Positions 24,886 to 33,472 of a DNA stretch of 64,000 bases are shown here, one piece after another. This stretch comes from Halorubrum hochsteinianum. GTDB taxonomy: Archaea > Halobacteriota > Halobacteria > Halobacteriales > Haloferacaceae. The stretch is from positions 1,860,001 through 1,924,000 of the forward strand of contig NZ_CP098415.1 of NCBI RefSeq assembly GCF_023702125.1, read 5' to 3'. Position numbers and translations under genes: made by a program. Within the stretch, counting starts at the first letter, position 1. Each line of letters opens with the position of its first letter. The notes beneath the pieces were generated by a model. It saw only the letters and a list, made by a program, of their open reading frames with translations. It did no database searches and was not told the DNA's origin.

Positions 24886-26232
24886 TCACACCACCGCCCA
24901 GAGCGCGACGGCGACGGCCCCGCCGGCGAGCGTCGCGAGGAAGTTCACGGCCTGATTGCCGACCCGATCGCCCTCGATCAGGGCCCCGAGAAGGCTGTCG
25001 ACGGTCATCCCGGCGACGCCCGCGGCGACGACGGCCCCGCCGGCGGCGACGCCTCCGGAGACGACCGGGTCGAAGAGGGGGGCTCCGACGGCGGCGAGCG
25101 CGCCGACGAGCAGCGCGCCGACGAGCCCGGCCAGTTCGCCCTGCCAGGTGATCGCGCCGTCGGTGCCCGGCTCGACGCGCCGGAGCGTCGTCACCAGCCG
25201 CGGCCCGTCGAAGAGGCCGCCGATCTCCGACGAGAGGGTGTCGGCCATCGCGGTCGCCGTCGCGCCGGCGAACAGGAAGCCGAGCGGGGCGGCCGGGAGC
25301 GCGAGGTGGGGCGCGGCCGCGTAGCCGACGACCGCCGCGAGCGCGACCGCGGAGTTCGCCAGCACGTTGCCGGTGCCGCGCGCGCCCTCGTTCTCCTGTG
25401 CGACCCCGCGTTCCGCCTTCTCGTCGAACCGGTACTTCGAGGCCAGCCCGCCGATCGCGTAGAAGGACATGAGCGTGAGGAACCAGCCGACGCCGCCGAG
25501 GACGACCGCGAGCAGCGCCGAGACGACGCCCGTGAGCATCCCCGCCACCGAGGCGGTGCCGATGGCGAACGAGACGTAGCCGAGCGCGCCCGTCACCGCG
25601 AGGCCGACGGCGATGAGCGGCGCGCCGACGGTCGGCTCCAAGGCGAGGAACCCCCACGTCGCGAACGCGACGAGGACGCTGGTGATGTGGGCGTCCCGCG
25701 AGAACACCAGCGAGCGGACGAGCGCGGCCGTCAGCGCGGCCGCCGCCGCGAGGAACGTCAAGAGCGGGACCGTCGCGCCGTCGACCGGCGCGCCGGTCTG
25801 GAGGCGGACCGCGACCTGCCCGGCGAGGGCGGCGGCCGTCCCGGCGGCGACGTAGCCGGCGACGAGCGTGAACTCGTCGCTCGTCTCGCGGGAGAGGAGC
25901 GTCCGGCCGAGGCGGCCGGCGGCGACCGCGAGCGTCGCGGCCGCGAACGCCTCGTACGGAAGCGGGACGCGCCCGAACGCGCGCGGCAGCGACGCGAAGA
26001 GGGCGAGCCCCGCGCCGGCGAGCGCGAAGGAGACGAGCCCGTAGAGGCGTTCTTCCTCGCGGTCGCCCGGGAGGGCGAGCGTCTCGAACAGTTCGCCGTC
26101 GCGGACGCCGAAGAAGGCGGCCCCGGCGACGGCGAAGAAGGGCACCGCGGCGGCGTCGCCGAGCGTCGGTGCGAGGGCCGCGAGGGCAGCCACCACGGCG
26201 AAGACACTCTCGCGTCGGACCCTCCGTATCAC
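24886..26232 (-). CDS. DUF92 family membrane protein (phytyl-phosphate-kinase-like)
   Basis: A 448-residue membrane protein with about ten hydrophobic segments. The DUF92/TMEM19 core sits in the C-terminal half: SFYAIGGLASKYRFDEKAERGVAQENEGARGTGNVLANSAVA, then FAGATATAMADTLSSEIGGLF, then QGELAGLVGALLVGALAAVGAP. The plant member VTE6 makes phytyl diphosphate from the monophosphate, so a prenyl-phosphate kinase role in isoprenoid salvage is plausible. The N-terminal half is an extra hydrophobic region common in haloarchaeal forms. It precedes the GNAT gene by one base. Confidence 0.83.
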   Translation of the reverse strand: MIRRVRRESVFAVVAALAALAPTLGDAAAVPFFAVAGAAFFGVRDGELFETLALPGDREEERLYGLVSFALAGAGLALFASLPRAFGRVPLPYEAFAAATLAVAAGRLGRTLLSRETSDEFTLVAGYVAAGTAAALAGQVAVRLQTGAPVDGATVPLLTFLAAAAALTAALVRSLVFSRDAHITSVLVAFATWGFLALEPTVGAPLIAVGLAVTGALGYVSFAIGTASVAGMLTGVVSALLAVVLGGVGWFLTLMSFYAIGGLASKYRFDEKAERGVAQENEGARGTGNVLANSAVALAAVVGYAAAPHLALPAAPLGFLFAGATATAMADTLSSEIGGLFDGPRLVTTLRRVEPGTDGAITWQGELAGLVGALLVGALAAVGAPLFDPVVSGGVAAGGAVVAAGVAGMTVDSLLGALIEGDRVGNQAVNFLATLAGGAVAVALWAVV

Positions 26233-26339
26233 ACCTCCGGCTACCCGCGACGACCACTTAACGGTCCCGACAGCCGTCGGGCGGTCGAGTCGGACGGACT
26301 CCGCGCGGGGGACGCCGGACAGACGCCGTTAGCAGGCCG

Positions 26340-26453
26340 TCAGTACCGGTACTCGTTGAATTGGACCGCGTGACCCTCCAGCACGCGGACGGACTCTTCC
26401 GGATCCTCCTCGTCGTCCCCGGTCCCGTCTTCGTGTGAGTCAACCACACTCAT
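26340..26453 (-). CDS. Very small acidic protein (37 residues)
   Basis: The frame MSVVDSHEDGTGDDEEDP continues to a C-terminus ending HAVQFNEYRY. It is soluble and strongly acidic in the middle with a non-acidic, possibly structured tail. A TATA-like GTTATATG on this strand is centred 27 bases before the ATG, which fits a leaderless transcript and supports a real gene. The 107-bp gap between this gene and the DUF92 start holds nothing else I can name. No homologue recognised. Confidence 0.5.
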   Translation of the reverse strand: MSVVDSHEDGTGDDEEDPEESVRVLEGHAVQFNEYRY

Positions 26454-26475
26454 GTGCGACCGAAGCGGCCGCCAG

Positions 26476-26483
26476 CATATAAC
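26476..26483 (-). promoter_or_regulatory. TATA box of the 37-residue protein gene
   Basis: GTTATATG read on the minus strand lies 23-30 bases before the ATG at 26453, the usual spacing for leaderless haloarchaeal promoters. Confidence 0.5.
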
Positions 26484-26527
26484 TGTTGTCCACGCGGCGG
26501 AGGTGACACCCTCAGCGAATCCGGCTT

Positions 26528-27307
26528 TTACCCGATGACGCGGTCGATCTCGCCGAGGTGGTCGAGGACGTGGTCGGGCGATTTCTCGGACGCCGCGAGG
26601 TCGTCCGCGTCGGTGACCCCGGAGCGGACGAGGACGCTCGTCATCCCGGCGCGCTCGCCGAGCGCGACGTCCGTGTCGAGCCGGTCGCCCACGACGAGAC
26701 ACTCCTCCGGCGGGTACGGGAGTCGCTCGCGGACCATCTCGATCGCGGTGTCCGACGGCTTCCCGAGGACGGCGTCGGGATCGCGCTCGGCGACGCCGGC
26801 GATCGCGTTGATCACGGCCCCGGACCCGGGCACGTCGCGCTCGGGGGCCGGGATCACCACGTCGGGGTCGGTGCCGATGAAGGGGATGTCGCGCTCCAAG
26901 GCCCACAGCGCCGTACAGAGGTCCTCGTAGTCGAACTCGCGGTCGATGGAGGCGACCAGCGCGTCGGCGGCGTCGACGTCGTCGGTCGTCGACAACCCCG
27001 CCGCCTCGAACTGGTCGAGCAGTCCGGGGTCGGCGACGCAGAGCAGATCGTCGTCGGCGTGGTGTCGCCGGAGGTACCGCGTCGTCACGCTGCCCGCGGT
27101 GAAGACGCGGTCGGCGTCGACGTCGTACCCGGCCGCCCCGAGGCGGTCGACGTACGCGGGCGGTGCCTTCGTCGGGTTGTTCGAGACGAACAGCGTCTCG
27201 ATCCCGGCCTCGCGGAGCCGGCGGTACCCCGCGGGAGCGCCCGGGATCGGCTCGTCGCCGCGCACGACCGTACCGTCGACGTCGAGGACGGCACCGCTGA
27301 ATTCCAT
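26528..27307 (-). CDS. HAD-superfamily sugar-phosphate phosphatase (NagD type)
   Basis: A 259-residue HAD hydrolase of subclass IIA. Motif I is GAVLDVDGTVVRG (nucleophile Asp near residue 9), motif II is FVSNNPTK, the C2 cap runs through about residues 70-180, motif III Lys is in AVLGKPS, and motif IV is CLVVGDRLDTDVALGERAGM. The family dephosphorylates nucleotides or sugar phosphates such as 4-nitrophenyl phosphate analogues. The start is the ATG at 27307. It diverges from the GTP cyclohydrolase III gene across 176 bp. Confidence 0.9.
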   Translation of the reverse strand: MEFSGAVLDVDGTVVRGDEPIPGAPAGYRRLREAGIETLFVSNNPTKAPPAYVDRLGAAGYDVDADRVFTAGSVTTRYLRRHHADDDLLCVADPGLLDQFEAAGLSTTDDVDAADALVASIDREFDYEDLCTALWALERDIPFIGTDPDVVIPAPERDVPGSGAVINAIAGVAERDPDAVLGKPSDTAIEMVRERLPYPPEECLVVGDRLDTDVALGERAGMTSVLVRSGVTDADDLAASEKSPDHVLDHLGEIDRVIG

Positions 27308-27483
27308 GCCGGGAATGCGCGCGCCACGGCCGTAGGGGTTGCGCCCGGATCCGTGTCGGACGACTTGGATCCTCGCCGGACGATCGCCGCGGGCGACGGT
27401 CGCGGACCCGAACGCGATCACGAACTCGGTACCAGTTCCATCTTCGGGATAACGGAAGGGTAAAGCGGCAGCGTTCCGTACCG

Positions 27484-28266
27484 ATGTCCACTGTGACGAC
27501 GACCCAGGTGACCCTCGTCCAGATCGACAACTACGGTCCGTGGACGACGACGCCGGAGCCACGTCGCGAGATGGACCTCCAGACGCTCCAGTCGCGCCTC
27601 TTCGCCGACGTGGCGCAGTTCCTCGGCCACCGCGACGCCTACGTCTTCTTCACCAGATTCGACAACATGATCGCGGTGACGAACGGCGTCGACGGCGCGG
27701 CCCACGCGACCCTTCAGGAGTCGATCGGCAACCGCTACCCGGTCAGCGTCAGCCTCGGGACCGCCGTCGCCGAGCGTCCCGTCGACGCGCTGGAGGCCGC
27801 GAACCGACGGCTCCAGACCGCGGGCAGCGCCCAAGACGAGAGTCGCACGGAGGTGCTCGCCGGGGAGTACCTCTCGGAGACGAACCGGTCGGACCTCCAG
27901 GTCGCGCACTTCGACGTGGTCAACGCGACCGGGAAGTACACCGACCGACTCAACGAGTTCGACACGTTCATCAACATCGAACGGGCGTACGGCTCGCTGA
28001 TGCGCCACCTCCGCGAGGCGCACGGGGCCCTCTCCTTCTTCGTCGGCGGCGACAACGTCGTGGCGGTCTGCCCGGACCTGCCCGAGACGGCGTTCTCGGC
28101 GGCGGTCGACCACGTCCGGGACGACGTTGACATCGAGCTACAGGTCGGGGTCGGGCAGGGGGCCTCCGCGCACGAGGCCGGCTTCGCGGCCAAACACGCC
28201 CTCGAAGACTGCCGCCACGCCGGGACGAGCGTCGAACTGTTCGGCGCGCCCGCCGTCAGCGACTGA
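27484..28266 (+). CDS. gch3: GTP cyclohydrolase III (IIa)
   Basis: A 260-residue archaeal enzyme that opens GTP to 2-amino-5-formylamino-6-ribosylamino-4-pyrimidinone phosphate, the first step toward riboflavin and F420 in archaea. The start TTQVTLVQIDNYGPWTTTPEPRREMDLQTLQ and the second-domain FVGGDNVVAVCPDL and VGVGQGASAHEAGFAAKHALE are characteristic. The two halves resemble tandem nucleotide-cyclase-like folds. The ATG at 27484 follows a GGTAAAG stretch about 25 bases upstream. It is a stand-alone gene. Confidence 0.93.
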   Translation: MSTVTTTQVTLVQIDNYGPWTTTPEPRREMDLQTLQSRLFADVAQFLGHRDAYVFFTRFDNMIAVTNGVDGAAHATLQESIGNRYPVSVSLGTAVAERPVDALEAANRRLQTAGSAQDESRTEVLAGEYLSETNRSDLQVAHFDVVNATGKYTDRLNEFDTFINIERAYGSLMRHLREAHGALSFFVGGDNVVAVCPDLPETAFSAAVDHVRDDVDIELQVGVGQGASAHEAGFAAKHALEDCRHAGTSVELFGAPAVSD

Positions 28267-28337
28267 CCACGGGACGCGCTGCGGATCGGGGCCGAGGAGC
28301 ACCAACCGAAATCAACTCTGATAATTTCGGTGCGAGA

Positions 28338-28346
28338 TTTTTATAC
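28338..28346 (+). promoter_or_regulatory. TATA box of the small Cys/His protein gene
   Basis: TTTTTATAC centred about 28 bases before the ATG at 28371, within an AT-rich island in otherwise GC-rich DNA. The spacing fits a leaderless transcript. Confidence 0.65.
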
Positions 28347-28370
28347 ACCCGTCAGGAACCCCCGATCAGC

Positions 28371-28610
28371 ATGTCAGAGGATATAGTGTTCGTCTGTACG
28401 GCGGACGGCTGTGACGAGGGCCCGTGGGAGGGCTCGCACGACGCGATGGCGCACTGCTCCGAACACCCCGACCACGGCTACACCGGGATGCCGCGGTCGG
28501 AGATCGACCCGAGCCGCGAGGTCATCCCCGCGACCGCGACGCGGGAACGCGACAATCGGAACCTCCAGCACAAGGGGCATCCGAAGGGTGCGTACGCGCA
28601 GAACGACTGA
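28371..28610 (+). CDS. Small Cys/His-rich protein
   Basis: A 79-residue protein beginning MSEDIVFVCTADGCDEGPWEG. It has C9, C14 and the downstream pattern HDAMAHCSEHPDHGY, which together could make a small zinc site. The C-terminal half is basic and polar (RERDNRNLQHKGHPKGAYAQND). A strong TATA box is in the right position. I do not recognise a named family; a small zinc-binding or nucleic-acid-associated role is possible. Confidence 0.78.
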   Translation: MSEDIVFVCTADGCDEGPWEGSHDAMAHCSEHPDHGYTGMPRSEIDPSREVIPATATRERDNRNLQHKGHPKGAYAQND

Positions 28611-28774
28611 CACGTCTCGGCGGACGGACCGCGCCCCCGGCGTCCGCCCCCGCCGCTGGTCTCGGCTCCCGGTCCTCGCCGCGCGCCGGCGCGGGGGACC
28701 GCGCTCGAACCGGTAGCCCTCCCCGTTCGCCCGATCCGGCGGCGTTTATGAGCGACCCGGGCGTACGTCCGCGC

Positions 28775-29686
28775 ATGGTCTCGGAGATCTTCGACCCCGA
28801 CGCGTGGGAGCCCGTCACCGACGAGTTCGACGACATCACCTACCACCGCGCGGTCGACGTCCCCGCGGTCCGGATCGCCTTCGATCGGCCCGCGGTCCGG
28901 AACGCCTTCCGGCCGGGCACGGTCGACGAGCTGTACGCCGCGCTCGACCACGCCCGCAAGCAGGCCGACGTGGGCTGCGTCCTCCTCACCGGCAACGGCC
29001 CCTCCGAGAAGGACGGCGGCTGGGCGTTCTGTTCGGGCGGCGACCAGTCGGTCCGCGGCGGCTCCGGCTACGAGTACCGCGACGACGACGAGGCGGGCGA
29101 CGAGGACGATCCGCTCGTCAAGGAGGCCCGCGCCGGCCGGCTCCACATCCTCGAAGTCCAGCGGCTGATCCGGTTCATGCCCAAGCCCGTCGTCGCGGTC
29201 GTCCCGGGCTGGGCGGTCGGCGGCGGCCACTCGCTGCACGTGATCTGCGACATGACCCTCGCCAGCGAGGAGCACGGGAAGTTCCTCCAGACCGACCCCG
29301 ACGTGGCCTCCTTCGACGGCGGGTTCGGATCCGCGTACCTCGCGAAACAGATCGGGCAGAAGAAGGCCCGCGAGGTGTTCTTCCGCGGGAAGACCTACTC
29401 CGCCGCGGAGGCCGAAGACATGGGGATGGTCAACGATGTAATCGCCCACGAGGAGTTAGAGGAGGTGGCTCTGGAGTGGGCCGACGAGATGACGCGGAAG
29501 TCCCCGACCGCGATGCGGATGCTGAAGTACGCGTTCAACATGGCCGACGACGGCATGGTCGGTCAGCAGGTGTTCGCCGGCGAGGCGACCCGGCTGGCGT
29601 ACATGACCGACGAGGCGGCCGAGGGCCGCGACGCGTTCCTTGAGGGTCGCGAGCCGAACTTCCGGGAGTATCCCTGGCACTACTGA
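28775..29686 (+). CDS. menB: 1,4-dihydroxy-2-naphthoyl-CoA synthase
   Basis: A 303-residue crotonase-fold enzyme of menaquinone synthesis that cyclises o-succinylbenzoyl-CoA. Typical MenB segments are AFCSGGDQSVRG (oxyanion and active site), VVAVVPGWAVGGGHSLHVICDMTLAS, KFLQTDPDVASFDGGFGSAYLA and the C-terminal EGRDAFLEGREPNFREYPWHY. The ATG at 28775 is preferred because a GTTTATG box lies about 28 bases upstream; an ATG at 28748 would fall inside that box. An acidic insert (YRDDDEAGDEDDPL) is a haloarchaeal trait. Confidence 0.93.
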   Translation: MVSEIFDPDAWEPVTDEFDDITYHRAVDVPAVRIAFDRPAVRNAFRPGTVDELYAALDHARKQADVGCVLLTGNGPSEKDGGWAFCSGGDQSVRGGSGYEYRDDDEAGDEDDPLVKEARAGRLHILEVQRLIRFMPKPVVAVVPGWAVGGGHSLHVICDMTLASEEHGKFLQTDPDVASFDGGFGSAYLAKQIGQKKAREVFFRGKTYSAAEAEDMGMVNDVIAHEELEEVALEWADEMTRKSPTAMRMLKYAFNMADDGMVGQQVFAGEATRLAYMTDEAAEGRDAFLEGREPNFREYPWHY

Positions 29687-29779
29687 GCGCCGGAGACCGC
29701 CGCGGGTGAGGCGGATTCGGCGTCCCTCGCCGCCGTCGCCGAGGTCACCTACAAGTACTCCGCCGTGATATCTCTCCAC

Positions 29780-30223
29780 ATGCTCGTCGAGGACGTGATG
29801 ACGACGGAGCTCGTGACCTGCGACGCCGACGCCACGGTCCGGGACGCCGCGGAGCGGATGCTCCGCAACCGGGTCGGGAGCGTCGTCGTCACGAACGGCG
29901 GGACGCCCGCCGGGATCCTCACCGAGAGCGACGTCCTCCACGCCGCCTACGCGACCGACGATCCGCTGTCGACGATTCCGGTACAGAAGGCGGCGAGCGC
30001 CCCGCTCGTCACCGTCAGGCCCGACGCCACACTCAGGACCGCGACGGACCGCATGCGATCGGAGGGCGTCAAGAAGCTCGTCGTCGTCGACGGTGTGACG
30101 CCGGCCGGGATCGTCACCACCCAGGATGTCATCGACAACTACGCCGGGATCCGACGCGAGGTTCACGACCTCGCGACGGACGCGACGGGGTGGTCGGAGC
30201 GCTCCGACGGCTTCGGCGACTGA
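29780..30223 (+). CDS. Two-CBS-domain protein
   Basis: A 147-residue protein consisting of a pair of CBS domains: residues 1-60 (MLVEDVMTTELVTCDADATVRDAAERML ... GILTESDVL) and 70-130 (PLVTVRPDATLRTATDRMRSEGVKKLVVVD ... GIVTTQDVIDNY). CBS pairs bind adenine nucleotides and act as energy sensors. The ATG at 29780 is preferred over a GTG five codons upstream. It is convergent with the nitric oxide reductase gene, 29 bp apart. Its partner protein is unknown. Confidence 0.88.
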   Translation: MLVEDVMTTELVTCDADATVRDAAERMLRNRVGSVVVTNGGTPAGILTESDVLHAAYATDDPLSTIPVQKAASAPLVTVRPDATLRTATDRMRSEGVKKLVVVDGVTPAGIVTTQDVIDNYAGIRREVHDLATDATGWSERSDGFGD

Positions 30224-30252
30224 GGAATCCGGGCGGCCGGCGCGTCGACCCC

Positions 30253-32487
30253 TCAGTCGTCGCCGACGATCCCCTCCGCGACCGCCATGTCGTCGACCGA
30301 GGGGTCGTCCTCGGACGCGCGGAGGACGAACCGCTTGCGGATCAGGTCGGCCACGTAGATGGCCGTCCCGATGATGACCAGCGTGTCGCCGGGGAGCCGC
30401 GCCCAGAACAGCGTCTGGACGAGGCCGCCGTCGTAGAACTCGAGGCTGCGCGCGGCGGCGTATCCCTCCGTGAACGCCACGTCGAGCTGGAGGAAGCCGA
30501 CCGGGAGCAGCGAGACGCCGACCATCAGCGCGAGCCCGACGTTCCAGAGCCAGAACGACGCCCGGAGCCACGAGCCGTCCCAGCGGTCGGGGTCGATCGA
30601 CAGCTGGAGCATGTACGCGACCATGCCCAGCGCGAGGAAGCCGAACGCGCCGAACATCGCGGCGTGGGCGTGGCCGACGGTGAGGTACGTACCGTGCTCG
30701 TAGTAGTTGATCAGCGGGAGGTTGATGAAGAAGCCGAGGACACCCGCCCCGACGAAGTTCCAGATCCCGCTGGCGACGATGAACATGAACGGGAGCGTGT
30801 AGGGGAACCCGCTCTCGCCCATCGCGCGGTACTGGCCGACCGCCTCGTAGAGGATGAAGATCAGCGGGAGCAGTTCCAGCGTCGAGAAGACGCTCCCGAT
30901 CGGGACCCAGTAGTCCGGCATCCCGATCCACCAGTAGTGGTGCGAGACGCCGATGACGCCGGTGCCCATCACCAAGAGCGCCTGAAGCATCACCGCCTTC
31001 TCCGCGCTGCGCCGCGAGAGCAGGTTCATCGAGACGAGCGTTAGCCCGATGATGGCGACGATGAAGAACTCGAACGCGCCCTCGACCCACATGTGGACGA
31101 CCCACCACCGCCAGAACTCGGTGACGGCGATGTTCGTCGACGGCGTGAACAGGAAGCCAGCGACGAACAGCAGGGTGATCGAGCCGCCCGCGTAGAGGAT
31201 CATGTGCGCCAGCCCGTACACCGGCTCGCGGTCGAGCAGCGGCTTGAGCCCGCGGATCGCGAGCACCGCCCAGAGGACGAAGCCGGCGAGCAGGCCGAAC
31301 TGCCACACCTTCCCGACTTCGAGGTACTCCAGCCCCTCGTTGCCGAGCAGCCACCACAGCTCGCCCGGGAGGTAGCCGTTCGCGCCGAGCCAGATGCCGC
31401 CCATGCCGCCGACCACGACGACGACGAGCGCGCCCAGCAGGACGTTCACGTACGTCCCCTGCCGCTTCGGCTCGTGGCCGGTCAAGAGCGGCGGGAGGAA
31501 CAGGCCGGCTCCGAGCCACGTCGACGCGATCCAGAGGATGCCGAGGTCGATGTGCCACGTCTTCGCGATGGAGAAGGGGAGCAGTTGGAGGATGTGGACC
31601 CCGAAGATCGTCTCGACCCCGAAGAACCCGGCCCGCTCGATGTAGAAGTGCGCCAGCAGGCCGCCCAACAGCACCTGCGCCAAGAACAGCCCCGCGGCGA
31701 TGGGGACGAACCGGAGCGCGGCGCGCTGGCTCGGGAAGACGCTCACGTCGCCCGGTTTCGGCACCGAGATCCCCTCGGCGGACGGCTCGGGGAGCTTCAC
31801 CGACTTGTACAGCAGGATCGCCGCGCCCGCGGCCCCGACGAGCAGCACCATCGCGATCACGCTCCAGATCATTGCGGAGCCGGTGGCGTCGTTGCCGGCC
31901 CCCGGCTGGTAGGGCCATTCGTTCGTGTACGAGTGGTCCGCGTTCGGCCGGTCGGTGTGCGAGAACCACGCCGTCCACAGCGCGAAGTCGGCGAACGACT
32001 CGGCCTCCTCGGTTGAGTCGATCATCTCGACCGGGACGCCCCGGTCGTGGTCCCCCTCGTGGTAGCGCTCGACGTACGTCTCGCGGACCTGCTCGTGGGC
32101 GTACGCCTCCGCGGCGGAGTACTCGACGACGCCGCTCCCGTCGTGGGCGGTGTCGAGTTCGTCGCGGACTAAGGCGTCGATCCGCGACCGCTCGCCGGAG
32201 TCGAGCGCGTCGTACGCCGCGCCGTACTCGGCGTCGGCGTAGTACTCGCGCATGTGTTGGGTCTTCAGCTCCAGCGTCTCGGCGGTGTAGTCCTCGCCGT
32301 AGTACGCCCCGTTGCCGAGGATCGACCCGTGGTTCATCAGCCCGTACTGCTGGAACGCCTCCTTCCCGTCCTGGACCTCGGCCCCCGTCACGATCGTCTC
32401 GCCGTCGGGACCGACGACCTCGTCCGGGATCGGCGGTGCCTCCTGATACGCGAACCACGCCCCGGCTCCCATCACGACTAGGTTCAA
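30253..32487 (-). CDS. norB: Quinol-dependent nitric oxide reductase (qNOR), 5' end lost
   Basis: A 744-residue heme-copper family membrane enzyme that reduces NO to N2O with electrons from quinol. It keeps the periplasmic cytochrome-c-like-fold region lacking heme (PDEVVGPDGETIVTGAEVQ ... NGAYYGEDYTAETLELKT), the multi-helix core, and metal ligands in VHMWVEGAFEFF, GVSHHYWW and TVGHAHAAMFGAFGF. The first membrane helix is cut: the frame starts with a TTG only three bases from the end of an insertion sequence, giving LNLVVMGAGAWFAYQEAPPIP. About twenty residues and the native promoter appear missing. It may be silent, or expressed poorly from the IS end. Confidence 0.9.
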   Translation of the reverse strand: MNLVVMGAGAWFAYQEAPPIPDEVVGPDGETIVTGAEVQDGKEAFQQYGLMNHGSILGNGAYYGEDYTAETLELKTQHMREYYADAEYGAAYDALDSGERSRIDALVRDELDTAHDGSGVVEYSAAEAYAHEQVRETYVERYHEGDHDRGVPVEMIDSTEEAESFADFALWTAWFSHTDRPNADHSYTNEWPYQPGAGNDATGSAMIWSVIAMVLLVGAAGAAILLYKSVKLPEPSAEGISVPKPGDVSVFPSQRAALRFVPIAAGLFLAQVLLGGLLAHFYIERAGFFGVETIFGVHILQLLPFSIAKTWHIDLGILWIASTWLGAGLFLPPLLTGHEPKRQGTYVNVLLGALVVVVVGGMGGIWLGANGYLPGELWWLLGNEGLEYLEVGKVWQFGLLAGFVLWAVLAIRGLKPLLDREPVYGLAHMILYAGGSITLLFVAGFLFTPSTNIAVTEFWRWWVVHMWVEGAFEFFIVAIIGLTLVSMNLLSRRSAEKAVMLQALLVMGTGVIGVSHHYWWIGMPDYWVPIGSVFSTLELLPLIFILYEAVGQYRAMGESGFPYTLPFMFIVASGIWNFVGAGVLGFFINLPLINYYEHGTYLTVGHAHAAMFGAFGFLALGMVAYMLQLSIDPDRWDGSWLRASFWLWNVGLALMVGVSLLPVGFLQLDVAFTEGYAAARSLEFYDGGLVQTLFWARLPGDTLVIIGTAIYVADLIRKRFVLRASEDDPSVDDMAVAEGIVGDD

Positions 32488-32489
32488 CA

Positions 32490-32505
32490 GGCTGTGTTGA
32501 ATCGC
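32490..32505 (+). repeat. Left terminal inverted repeat of the IS
   Basis: GGCTGTGTTGAATCGC, exactly repeated inverted at 33414-33429. The first base lies three bases from the norB TTG codon. Confidence 0.92.
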
Positions 32506-32521
32506 TGTAAGGCGTAGAGAT

Positions 32522-33352
32522 TCACTGTTTGACGAAGCGCTTGATGTTGTAGACCATACACATCAGAGCGATCTCGCGGAACTCACGGAACCAGGACCGC
32601 GCTCGCACGGCGAAGCCGAGCGAGCGCTTCACAGCCGAGTTCACGGTTTCGGTCATAGAGCGCTGATTGTAGCGATTATCGTCGATTCTGGCGTTGTGTG
32701 CGTGGTCGTACGGCGCGAAGATGCGGTGCTTGATCAGCGGTCTGATCCCAAGATCGCGTAATCCTTCGCGGAGCGATTTCTTGTCGTAGCCCTTATCGGC
32801 CGCAAGAGACCGCAGATCGCCCGCGTTCCGGCGGGCGATCTGCTCAGCGAGATCTGCGTCACTTCCTTCTCGGTTCGTCGAGCAGTGAACGTCAAGGACA
32901 GCTTGCGACGCTGTATCGACGAGTTTCGTGACTTTCAGCTTTTGAACGCGGTAGCTGATTCGCTGGCAGTAGTGGCGGCTGGCTGGTGAGCGGTCGTAGA
33001 ATGTGGCGTCGATCGCGGCGTGTTCGGAGAGATCGTGCAGCTGCGCCGACTGGCGCAGCAGCACTCGACAAACACTCATACTGATCCGGTCGAACGCCTT
33101 ACACAACGTGGACGGCGCAGGGAGATCGGCCGCGCTGAGGCCGATCTCCCCGGTTATTTGTGGCATCTCTTTGAGCAGGCCGATCGTCATGCGGTACGAT
33201 GTATCGAGGTAAATTCGCAGACAGTGGAGGGAAACGAGTGCGTAGTCGGCGAATCCGCCGCCGCCTTCCGGGGCGGCGGATTCGCCTCCATCGCCAGTAA
33301 CTCTTTGAGCAACCGGCACAACCTCCCCGATGAAGCGGGAGATTTGTGTCAT
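32522..33352 (-). CDS. IS5-family DDE transposase
   Basis: A 276-residue transposase. The DDE residues are visible in AIDATFYDRS (first Asp), LAADKGYDKKSLRE (second Asp) and the helix SMTETVNSAVKRSLGF (Glu), with the RxxxE spacing of IS5/IS4-like enzymes. The ATG at 33352 is the start; a TTG two codons upstream is possible. It reads through most of the element and appears complete, so the IS could still be active. No N-terminal truncation or frameshift is seen. Confidence 0.9.
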   Translation of the reverse strand: MTQISRFIGEVVPVAQRVTGDGGESAAPEGGGGFADYALVSLHCLRIYLDTSYRMTIGLLKEMPQITGEIGLSAADLPAPSTLCKAFDRISMSVCRVLLRQSAQLHDLSEHAAIDATFYDRSPASRHYCQRISYRVQKLKVTKLVDTASQAVLDVHCSTNREGSDADLAEQIARRNAGDLRSLAADKGYDKKSLREGLRDLGIRPLIKHRIFAPYDHAHNARIDDNRYNQRSMTETVNSAVKRSLGFAVRARSWFREFREIALMCMVYNIKRFVKQ

Positions 33353-33413
33353 AGGCAACCGAATCTTCCCGCTTCAACGCCTTTGATTTAGCGACCTACC
33401 CTGCCGCCGTATG

Positions 33414-33429
33414 GCGATTCAACACAGCC
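33414..33429 (-). repeat. Right terminal inverted repeat of the IS
   Basis: Reverse complement of the left repeat at 32490-32505, 16 of 16 bases identical. Confidence 0.92.
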
Positions 33430-33472
33430 CCCGTAACCAAACGACTTCCCGTTCGCCAGCCGTGGCCGGCGT

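Larger units (their letters stand above)
32490..33429. mobile_element. IS5-type insertion sequence, 940 bp
   Basis: The element is bounded by perfect 16-bp inverted repeats (GGCTGTGTTGAATCGC) and holds one transposase gene on the minus strand. The flanks GTTCAACA (left) and CCCGTAAC (right) do not match, so there is no target duplication. Its left end abuts the truncated norB gene and its right end lies 43 bp before the aldo/keto reductase. Absence of the duplication points to an adjacent deletion or recombination after insertion. Confidence 0.9.

Noticed and set aside
29456-32458. A 1000-codon open frame on the minus strand across the nitric oxide reductase region
   Set aside because: It is a shifted-frame shadow of norB. 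The translation is Arg/Pro/Gly-rich without hydrophobic segments, and the norB frame explains the same DNA with a recognisable membrane enzyme. GC-rich codons leave few stops in the other frames.
32482-32489. GTTCAACA beside the IS left end as a target duplication
   Set aside because: The right flank reads CCCGTAAC. The eight bases do not match and no shorter duplicate is convincing.
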